Source: a virus. From it: a DNA stretch of 38,133 nucleotides. The stretch covers positions 1 through 38,133 of the IMG/VR virus record IMGVR_UViG_3300030108_003453. The stretch is one strand, 5' to 3'. The position numbers and the translations under genes are program-made. The notes beneath the pieces were generated by a model, which worked only from the letters and a program-made list of their open reading frames with translations, ran no database searches and was not told where the DNA came from. Positions 1-5,053 of the stretch are shown here, one piece after another. Numbering within the stretch: position 1 is the stretch's first letter; every line of letters starts with the position of its first letter.

Positions 1-1083
1 TTCGAGGAAGTGGTCATAGACGGCAACAAGGAGGTCGAGTTGAAGGAGGGTTTCCTCAATGGGCGCAAGGCCTTGAACTTCGACGAGGGTTCCATCATCC
101 TCAATCCTAACAAGCACAGTGCGGAGACGGTCCTGTATCTACAGTCAGCGTGCAACCCAGTCGGAAGCAACAACAACAAACTGGTCAAGCACACCAAACA
201 AGGGCGCATAGAGACTGAATCACTAGTGTCACTGTGGATTACGACATATCCCCCTGCTGGCGTCAAGGAGTACGTACTGACCAAGGGTATCTTTCAGCGA
301 GTTCTGCTGTACTGGTCCCACTGGGACATGAAGAGGAGGCAGAACGTCAGTGAGAAGAGGGCATCGATGGCCTTGAAGAAGACCCCTCCGATGAAGGTGA
401 AGTACGATGACATCGTTGACTACTTCACGGAGTTGGACAAGAAACTCAAGAACAGGGTACTGGAGATAACGGAGTCATCAGTGCTTGAGTGGGACACCAA
501 GAGCAGGGAGGAGCAGGAGGAACTACTGCTGGACACCATGGAGAACATGTTCACCGGTTGTCCGAACTCGTTCCTACCCTCACTCCTCAATTCGATAGAC
601 GAGTACTATCAGTTGCTTGACGGGCTGGGACCGGGTATCAGCGATGTAGTCGCTTCCTTCATCCCTGCCATGGAGAACTACACAGTCATCTTCGCTACAC
701 ACATAGCGATGATGGACGACAAGTGGGTGGTCGATGGCGACCATGTGAGAATGGCTACGGAGATTCTGTTCGACCTGTTCCGCAACCTGATATCTTGGTT
801 GGAGGGAGAAGTCGAGATTGGACCCAAGATGAGCGAGAGAGCGACTCAGAGGAACAAGTGGATTGTCGCAGTGCAAGCCACGACTGGATACGAGTTGGGC
901 AATCGAGGAGAGGGCTGGCATGCCAAGGCAGATGTCATCAAGGCGTACATGTCACACACAGGCATTACGAGGGGCACTGCATACCAGCACTACGACAAGT
1001 GGGCCAAGCCGATGTTCCACGAGCAGAACGACGGACAGAAGAGATACCTACGTCTCAGGGAGGAGTTGAAGAATGGGTCTTAA
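1..1083 (+). CDS. C-terminal part of a probable replicative helicase/primase-type ATPase (partial, runs off left edge)
   Basis: The frame is open to the first base, so the gene starts outside the window and 360 codons are visible. Near the visible start FDEGSIIL (residues 28-35) resembles a Walker B strand. WITTYPP (79-85) followed by GIFQRVLLYW (96-105) resembles the sensor region and the GxxxR element of DUF3987-like and primase-helicase ATPases. A long helical segment follows. The last 75 or so residues, with ATTGYELGNR and GITRGTAYQHYDKW, look like a winged-helix DNA-binding domain that ends the protein. The likely role is viral DNA unwinding or primase-helicase work, but the Walker A region lies outside the window. 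The next gene starts inside its last codons, which suggests one transcript. The family call is by pattern only. Another AAA+ or MCM-like viral ATPase is the main alternative. Confidence 0.5.
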   Translation, partial: FEEVVIDGNKEVELKEGFLNGRKALNFDEGSIILNPNKHSAETVLYLQSACNPVGSNNNKLVKHTKQGRIETESLVSLWITTYPPAGVKEYVLTKGIFQRVLLYWSHWDMKRRQNVSEKRASMALKKTPPMKVKYDDIVDYFTELDKKLKNRVLEITESSVLEWDTKSREEQEELLLDTMENMFTGCPNSFLPSLLNSIDEYYQLLDGLGPGISDVVASFIPAMENYTVIFATHIAMMDDKWVVDGDHVRMATEILFDLFRNLISWLEGEVEIGPKMSERATQRNKWIVAVQATTGYELGNRGEGWHAKADVIKAYMSHTGITRGTAYQHYDKWAKPMFHEQNDGQKRYLRLREELKNGS

Positions 1084-1207
1084 AAAGAAGGTATGCTGGG
1101 AGTGCAAGGGGAGGCAGTACGTATTCAGGCAGAACGCAGACGGCGAGTACGACTGCGAACCCTGCATATGTTTGGTCTGTCCACGGGAGATGCTTACAGA
1201 TGAGTGA
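1073..1207 (+). CDS. Small zinc-ribbon protein, 44 aa
   Basis: The gene begins with ATG 11 bases before the end of the helicase-like gene, after a GGAGG-containing stretch (AGGGAGGAG), so translation is probably coupled. The 44-residue product has cysteines in CWEC (8-11), CEPC (28-31) and CLVC (33-36), with basic residues at the N-terminus. Two CxxC knuckles about 16 residues apart are typical of a single zinc ribbon, and the third pair overlaps the second knuckle. No enzymatic domain fits in this length. A role in nucleic-acid or protein binding next to the replication genes is inference. The cysteine pattern and the ribosome-binding site support a real gene. Confidence 0.6.
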   Translation: MGLKKKVCWECKGRQYVFRQNADGEYDCEPCICLVCPREMLTDE

Positions 1208-1325
1208 TGATGTGGACCCACGAATAGCACTCTTTTGGATACAAGAATGCCGAACAGGAAACTCATCTCCCACACTCGATGTGAAACAATGGCAGAAGCA
1301 AATGGGGATTGGTGAAGAGGAATGA
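1200..1325 (+). CDS. Hypothetical protein, 41 aa
   Basis: This short gene starts with ATG inside the last codons of the zinc-ribbon gene and ends in an ATGA overlap with the exonuclease start at 1322. A GGGAG site lies about 12 bases upstream. The product is acidic at both ends and has the core RIALFWIQECRTG. No family is recognised. It is called because it exactly fills the space between two real genes with coupled overlaps at each side, as throughout this block. A longer open frame exists upstream in the same frame, but it overlaps the helicase-like gene entirely and is a shadow. Confidence 0.5.
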   Translation: MSDDVDPRIALFWIQECRTGNSSPTLDVKQWQKQMGIGEEE

Positions 1326-1930
1326 CAGATATAATGGCACTAGACATAGAGACGAGCAACTACTCATGGGAGATTGGCGGTTGGGACAACAAGGCTTTGT
1401 TCGACACATCCGTCGTGGCTACATGGGATGGCAAGGATGGGCACATATTCACGAAGGCAGACGTACTGCTTGATGGCGCGGAGACGCACGACCTGCATCC
1501 ACGCACTCTAGGTGACCACATCACAGCCCACATAGAGAAGGGCGGTAGGATACTGGGTCACAACATCATCAACTTCGACTTACCAGTGCTCAAGGAGTCG
1601 CTTGACTGCTGGGCAGCGGGCGACGTCATGCAGAAGTCAGACAGCATCATAGACACGAAACTGCTCTTTCAGAAGTCATCGCTATCATACGGCAAGTTGG
1701 AGTCTTCATTGCAGTCATTGGTATCACACACGCTTGGCAAGAGCAAGAGCATGAGCAGCGTGGATGCGCCTAGAGGATGGCGCGATGGTAGGTACGAGGA
1801 GGTGTGCGACTACTGCTTGAAGGACGCGCAACTGACGTACGACATATACGCACATGCGAAGGAGCATGGCGTCTTGAAGTCAAGGTCTTTCGAGACCGGT
1901 GACATAGTGGAGGTAGAATTGGAATGGTAA
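1322..1930 (+). CDS. DEDDy-family 3'-5' exonuclease (RNase H-like fold)
   Basis: The 202-residue protein carries the complete exonuclease signature. Exo I is LDIET (D8, E10), Exo II is GHNIINFD (D86), IIDTKLL holds a further conserved aspartate (D111), and Exo III is YCLKD (Y164, D168), the Y-x3-D form that defines the DEDDy class. Enzymes of this class remove nucleotides from 3' ends using two metal ions bound by the four acidic residues. The length covers only the exonuclease domain, so this is a stand-alone nuclease and not a full family B polymerase. It could supply proofreading, end trimming or host nucleic-acid degradation; which one cannot be told. The start overlaps the preceding stop by ATGA and follows GGTGAAGAGG. 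The next gene overlaps its end. Confidence 0.82.
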   Translation: MTDIMALDIETSNYSWEIGGWDNKALFDTSVVATWDGKDGHIFTKADVLLDGAETHDLHPRTLGDHITAHIEKGGRILGHNIINFDLPVLKESLDCWAAGDVMQKSDSIIDTKLLFQKSSLSYGKLESSLQSLVSHTLGKSKSMSSVDAPRGWRDGRYEEVCDYCLKDAQLTYDIYAHAKEHGVLKSRSFETGDIVEVELEW

Positions 1931-2103
1931 ATGAAGAGAGAACGAAAGACGAAGAAATATGGGAGTTGAGGCGGGCCTTTAGCATCCTGTACACGATGAT
2001 AACGAGAGGGAACAACCTCTTCGATATCTCTAGGACGACATCTAGGCTAGCGCAAAGAGTGCGTTATCCGTTTGTGGAAGAGATAGCAGGTGAGGAAGAA
2101 TGA
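1924..2103 (+). CDS. Hypothetical protein, 59 aa, upstream of thermosome
   Basis: This small gene starts with ATG seven bases before the exonuclease gene ends, after a GAGGTAGA ribosome-binding site, and its stop overlaps the thermosome start (ATGA at 2100). The product is highly charged and mostly helical by inspection. It has an acidic head and tail around the core RAFSILYTMITRGNNLF. No family is recognised. The coupled overlaps on both sides argue that it is real and co-translated with its neighbours. A helper role for the thermosome would be a guess from position only. Confidence 0.55.
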   Translation: MVNEERTKDEEIWELRRAFSILYTMITRGNNLFDISRTTSRLAQRVRYPFVEEIAGEEE

Positions 2104-3704
2104 GCGACACCAAGACGGAGACGACATTGAGAAGCAACATAGAGGCGGCACGCATCATCATAGACACGGTGAAGACCACGCTCGGCCCCATGGGTCGAGA
2201 CAAGTTGCTGGTCGACGCTGGTGGCAACACCATCGTCACCAATGACGGCGCTGCAATCCTAGGGGAACTGGATGTCAGCCATCCGGCAGCGAAGATGATT
2301 ATCGAGTGTGCCAAGACGCAGGAGGCCGAGTGCTACGACGGCACGACGTCATCGGTCATAGTGGCTGGCTCTCTGTTGAAGAACAGCGAGGCCCTGCTCA
2401 ACAAGGGTCTGCACCCCAATGTGGTGTCCAAGGGATACCATGAGGCTGCAAGGCTGTGCATGGAGAGACTGGATAAGTTGACGGTAGGCCATACGGGTGA
2501 CTTCTCGGATAGTCCAAAGGACAGGGAAGATGTGATGAGACAAGCAATCACTACTGCAATCACAGGCAAGACGTTAGAGGCAGACGTAGACCATGTGGTG
2601 ACACTGGTCTCAGGCGCTGTTGATAGCGATGAGAAGCCGAGAGTCGTATGCATACCCGGTGGTAGCCTATCCGACTCCGAGTTGTGGCATGGCGTAGTAG
2701 TCAACAAGACGTTCACCCAACCCATTCAATGGCCAAAGGCGAAAGAGGATGCGATAATCCACCACGACAGCGGTAAGTACGTATCCAAGGAAGGACTCAG
2801 GAACATCCTCCTACTGAACAAGAGCAGCGATGAGTCCAAGTCTGAGGAAAATGTACAGGTCCAACTGGACATGAAGGGGTACTCTCAGATGAAAGCCACA
2901 GCGAAGGAAGACGCTCTATCGTCTGCTAAGTTGATTGTATCGGCATTCGATAGCAAGGCCGGAGTCGTGTTCGTCAGAGACCAAGTTGACGACGCTATGA
3001 TATCGTACTTGAAGAAGCATCACATAGCAGTGGTCAGGCTAGTGCCTGAGAGTGCAATTAGAGCAATCGCCAAATCAACAGGCTCTATGGTGTATCATTC
3101 CCCCTCAGAGGATATGGATGTACAGCCTACCATTGTAGAAGAGAGAGAATTAGATGACGTGAAATACCTATTCGTCTTGAGTAATTCGACTGATGACCAT
3201 GAGGTCGCACAACCCGTTGTGAAGACCTTAATCATCAGAGGCTCTACGAGAACCACACTGGATGAGACCGAGAGGGGATTCGACGATGCCCTAGGTGTAG
3301 CATCCATCATACACGAAGGCGGACCCGTGGTTTGGGGTGGTGGGACTACCTACTGCGCACTCGCCATGTACATCAGGAACGAAGCAGCGAGCGTCAGCGG
3401 CAGGAAGCAGATGGCTATCGAGGCGTTCGCGGATGCACTGGAGAGCATACCATCCACGCTAGCGGAGAACAGCGGGCATGACCCACTGGACTGCATACTG
3501 GCTATGCGGAAGGCACTGTACGATGACCCTGACATGGAGAAACAGGCTCTAGGGCCTGATGTTGAAGAGGGCGGACTCATCGACATGAAGGAATTGGGAG
3601 TGCTAGAGCCAGCCAAACTAGTCAGGCAATCCATCATGAGCGCCACTGAGGTCACTACTGCCATGTTGAAGATTGATGACATGGTAGCGAAGAAAGGTGA
3701 ATGA
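2100..3704 (+). CDS. Thermosome subunit (archaeal group II chaperonin)
   Basis: The product of 534 residues is close to the usual 540-550 of archaeal thermosome subunits. The equatorial nucleotide site is intact: GPMGRDK (29-35), TNDGAAIL (47-54) and DGTTSSV (80-86, including the conserved aspartate). The second equatorial half has FDDALGV with the catalytic-type aspartate at 396, then GGGTTY in place of the usual GGGAxE. The end has SATEVTTAMLKIDDM, the normal C-terminal ATPase segment. Apical and intermediate domains fill about residues 140-370. The protein folds clients inside a closed double ring using ATP. Its start is coupled to the preceding gene, with GGTGAGG upstream. The GGM-type tail of many archaeal subunits is missing. 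A viral copy beside giant fibre genes suggests dedicated folding of virion proteins, which is inference. Confidence 0.93.
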   Translation: MSDTKTETTLRSNIEAARIIIDTVKTTLGPMGRDKLLVDAGGNTIVTNDGAAILGELDVSHPAAKMIIECAKTQEAECYDGTTSSVIVAGSLLKNSEALLNKGLHPNVVSKGYHEAARLCMERLDKLTVGHTGDFSDSPKDREDVMRQAITTAITGKTLEADVDHVVTLVSGAVDSDEKPRVVCIPGGSLSDSELWHGVVVNKTFTQPIQWPKAKEDAIIHHDSGKYVSKEGLRNILLLNKSSDESKSEENVQVQLDMKGYSQMKATAKEDALSSAKLIVSAFDSKAGVVFVRDQVDDAMISYLKKHHIAVVRLVPESAIRAIAKSTGSMVYHSPSEDMDVQPTIVEERELDDVKYLFVLSNSTDDHEVAQPVVKTLIIRGSTRTTLDETERGFDDALGVASIIHEGGPVVWGGGTTYCALAMYIRNEAASVSGRKQMAIEAFADALESIPSTLAENSGHDPLDCILAMRKALYDDPDMEKQALGPDVEEGGLIDMKELGVLEPAKLVRQSIMSATEVTTAMLKIDDMVAKKGE

Positions 3705-3926
3705 ATGAAGACATGGTATGTGACGAAGGCAGGTAGACTGTCGAATGGTTTTGGTTTAGATAGCGGTAGAGTAAATCATATCGTTGTCTCGGAAAAACCT
3801 CCCCCTCCGGGTAGTCAAGCCAATGCTTTGTGTGGAACTTACCCAAGGGTCTCGTGGGATTTCAAAAGCCATGAAAAACCAACAGGCAAAGTCTGTGCAA
3901 GGTGTCTAGCGAAGAAGGGCGAGTAG
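3705..3926 (+). CDS. Small putative zinc-binding protein, 73 aa
   Basis: The start codon follows the thermosome stop directly, with AAGGTGAATGA as ribosome-binding site, so the two are probably co-translated. The 73-residue protein has a short beta-like N-terminus, a proline stretch (KPPPPG, 31-36), and possible metal ligands H25, C43, C64 and C67, the last two in CARC. The spacing H...CG...W...CxxC recalls small single-zinc proteins common in phages and DUF3039-like families. It carries no recognisable catalytic domain. Its function is unknown, and the zinc assignment rests on the ligand pattern alone. Confidence 0.7.
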   Translation: MKTWYVTKAGRLSNGFGLDSGRVNHIVVSEKPPPPGSQANALCGTYPRVSWDFKSHEKPTGKVCARCLAKKGE

Positions 3927-4103
3927 ATGGGCAGGTTGATGGACAGGCTTCGTGTCACATGCAGGGAATGCGGACACAAGCACATTCCTCGTCGCCTATC
4001 TGCGCGTTATCACGATGGCGATAGGAAGAGATTACAACTGTGGCAATGCAAGGAGTGCGGTCACTTTTGGCAGGACTCTGTATTTAAGAAGCAAAGCAAA
4101 TAA
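3927..4103 (+). CDS. Small zinc-ribbon protein, 58 aa
   Basis: This gene starts with ATG right after the preceding stop, with GAAGGGCGAG just upstream. The product is strongly basic and has two exact knuckles, CRECGHKH (12-19) and CKECGHFW (41-48), separated by a basic linker: a textbook zinc ribbon of the kind found in transcription-factor and ribosomal-protein ribbons. It could bind nucleic acid or act as a small transcription regulator, but nothing identifies a target. It is the third small cysteine-pair protein in 3 kb and the last gene before a 39-base non-coding gap that holds a hairpin. Confidence 0.7.
   Translation: MGRLMDRLRVTCRECGHKHIPRRLSARYHDGDRKRLQLWQCKECGHFWQDSVFKKQSK
4081..4088 (+). 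promoter_or_regulatory. Possible archaeal TATA box
   Basis: TATTTAAG stands near the end of the zinc-ribbon gene. It has the form of an archaeal TATA element, and a start site about 25 bases further on would fall in the 4104-4142 gap before the 97-residue gene. Downstream bases are A-rich. It is the only gap of any size in the plus-strand block, which makes a promoter here plausible, but a short AT-rich match is weak evidence. Confidence 0.3.
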
Positions 4104-4121
4104 CCGGAATAACAAAATAGA

Positions 4122-4142
4122 GTGGTGTAGAATCCACACCAC
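4122..4142 (+). other. Perfect 7-bp stem hairpin directly before a start codon
   Basis: GTGGTGT (4122-4128) and ACACCAC (4136-4142) are exact reverse complements around the 7-base loop AGAATCC. The second arm ends at the base before the ATG at 4143. The only ribosome-binding-site-like bases (GTGGTG) are in the first arm and would be paired. It is not followed by a T-run, so a terminator is unlikely. A translation-control element or protein-binding site is possible. Confidence 0.55.
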
Positions 4143-4436
4143 ATGGGTTTATTCCGTTGGTTTGCGCGTAAGTTGATGATGATAATGGGCCATGCTTATG
4201 TGTGGTTGGACAAAAGGGTACAGTACAGTGATGAAGAGGTGAGAGAGGTATTGGGATTAGCGATAGACCAAGACCTACAGACGTCATCAAGGTACGAATT
4301 GTGTCGACTAATAGAAGCGGAGTTCAAAGTGCCGAAGGATTCGTTTTGGAGTCTGCATAGCACGCAGAAGATACGCTTCGCAGCACAGCAGATACGTGAG
4401 ATGAAGAAGCCCAGCAAGTTCGAGATGGGGTATTGA
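4143..4436 (+). CDS. Hypothetical protein, 97 aa
   Basis: The product begins with an amphipathic, hydrophobic and basic stretch (GLFRWFARKLMMIMGHAYVW) that could touch a membrane. A charged helical region with SDEEVREVLGLAIDQD and a basic C-terminus follow. No family is recognised. The start at 4143 follows a hairpin and has no clear ribosome-binding site, unlike its neighbours, so an internal start such as the ATG at about 4176 is possible. The stop overlaps the next small ORF (TGATG). It is the largest gene of the AT-rich pocket before the strand switch. Confidence 0.55.
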   Translation: MGLFRWFARKLMMIMGHAYVWLDKRVQYSDEEVREVLGLAIDQDLQTSSRYELCRLIEAEFKVPKDSFWSLHSTQKIRFAAQQIREMKKPSKFEMGY

Positions 4437-4510
4437 TGCACAAGAACCTGCCTTTGAGGAAGATAAAGACCTGTAGAAGATTTGATTGGTGGAGGTGTGA
4501 GTTAATATGA
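4436..4510 (+). CDS. Very small ORF, 24 aa
   Basis: The 24-residue basic peptide (with KTCRRFDWWRCELI) starts on the last base of the preceding stop and its own stop overlaps the next ATG (ATGA at 4507). The upstream GAGATGGGG is only a fair ribosome-binding site. It may be a real coupled microgene or just a leader that carries the strong GGAGGTG site of the next gene. Nothing is known of its function. Confidence 0.3.
   Translation: MHKNLPLRKIKTCRRFDWWRCELI
4491..4497 (+). promoter_or_regulatory. Consensus ribosome-binding site for the 25-aa gene
   Basis: GGAGGTG lies nine bases before the ATG at 4507. It matches the complement of the archaeal 16S rRNA 3' end and is what decides that the 25-residue ORF is likely translated. 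A second copy at 4572-4578 serves the GTG start at 4584 with a five-base spacer. Confidence 0.6.
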
Positions 4511-4584
4511 AGAGAAAGTATTCTAGGTGTGCTATGTTTGTGAGATGCATAACTGAGATGTTTGAAGATTGGGAGGTGGAATAG
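4507..4584 (+). CDS. Very small protein, 25 aa
   Basis: The ATG is preceded by a full GGAGGTG site at nine bases. The product has a basic N-terminus (MKRKYSRCAMF), two cysteines and an acidic C-terminus (FEDWEVE). Its TAG stop shares its last base with the GTG start of the next gene, so the two are very likely coupled. No family is recognised. The strong ribosome-binding site is the main support. Confidence 0.45.
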   Translation: MKRKYSRCAMFVRCITEMFEDWEVE

Positions 4585-4733
4585 TGATAGTAGACAATGC
4601 GTTGATTAATGATATTGTGAATACGGACATGGATGTCAATTTGGCACCAATGCTTCCTTTTGTTGTAATAACCTTGATTTGTATAGGCTATGCGACAAGA
4701 AGTCTGTGGGCTTGGAGCAATTTCAGACCTTGA
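4584..4733 (+). CDS. Small single-span membrane protein, 49 aa, GTG start
   Basis: The start is GTG at 4584, five bases after a perfect GGAGGTG. No ATG in this frame is as well placed. The product has an acidic, non-basic N-terminal part (residues 1-22), one hydrophobic segment (about 22-37, LPFVVITLICIGYA) and a short basic, aromatic tail (TRSLWAWSNFRP). This predicts one membrane span with the tail inside. Small viral membrane proteins at the end of early operons can be holin-like, superinfection-related or of unknown role; none can be chosen here. Its TGA stop directly abuts the stop of the opposing late operon. Confidence 0.6.
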   Translation: MIVDNALINDIVNTDMDVNLAPMLPFVVITLICIGYATRSLWAWSNFRP

Positions 4734-5042
4734 TTACGGGAACATGACACCTCTAGGGTGCTTGTCATCGAACCAACTGGGTTGCGAGGGCTGGTGCTTC
4801 GCATACGAATTAGGAGGCACGTCGCCGTATATCCCCTGTAGGGTAGCGGGCCAATCTAGTAGGGCTTGTCTGTAAGCAGTCAGTTCAGTCTTCTGCTCCT
4901 CGCTCAAATCTGCCCATAGAAGGGGTTTGGACTGGAAGAAGTCAACATAGACCTCCAGCATCCAATCCCTAGTGCTTCTGACTTTGGCCATGGCCTCATC
5001 CATCGTTATCGTTATCTCCTCTCCATGTTCTCCTATTGCCAT
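4734..5042 (-). CDS. Tail-fibre assembly chaperone-like protein, 102 aa
   Basis: The core RDWMLE (25-30), then KPLLWADLSEEQK (39-51) and AYRQALLDWPA (56-66), follows the layout of phage tail assembly chaperone proteins (PF16778 type: RD..L..TDW...D.PL....K..W..YRQALRD...). Such small proteins are encoded just after the fibre gene they serve, as here, where it follows the 2849-residue fibre by nine bases. The role would be to help the fibre trimerise or attach, in the cytoplasm. A strong ribosome-binding site, GAGGTGAAT, lies before the ATG. The last third, rich in proline and aromatic residues, is not recognised. It ends the late operon, and its stop touches the stop of the opposing early operon. 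Confidence 0.62.
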   Translation of the reverse strand: MAIGEHGEEITITMDEAMAKVRSTRDWMLEVYVDFFQSKPLLWADLSEEQKTELTAYRQALLDWPATLQGIYGDVPPNSYAKHQPSQPSWFDDKHPRGVMFP

Positions 5043-5044
5043 CT

Positions 5045-5053
5045 ATTCACCTC
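5045..5053 (-). promoter_or_regulatory. Strong ribosome-binding site for the tail chaperone gene
   Basis: On the minus strand this reads GAGGTGAAT, two bases before the ATG, and overlaps the stop of the large fibre gene. It matches archaeal anti-Shine-Dalgarno pairing over eight or nine bases and suggests high translation relative to the fibre. Confidence 0.6.

Noticed and set aside
723-1325. A 200-residue frame overlapping the helicase-like gene.
   Set aside because: The part over the helicase-like gene is a shadow; only the last 41 codons, from the ATG at 1200, fit the gene order and have a ribosome-binding site.
4690-4875. A 61-residue plus-strand ORF across the operon junction.
   Set aside because: It is out of frame with the well-supported 49-residue gene, runs antisense over the tail chaperone gene and has no ribosome-binding site.
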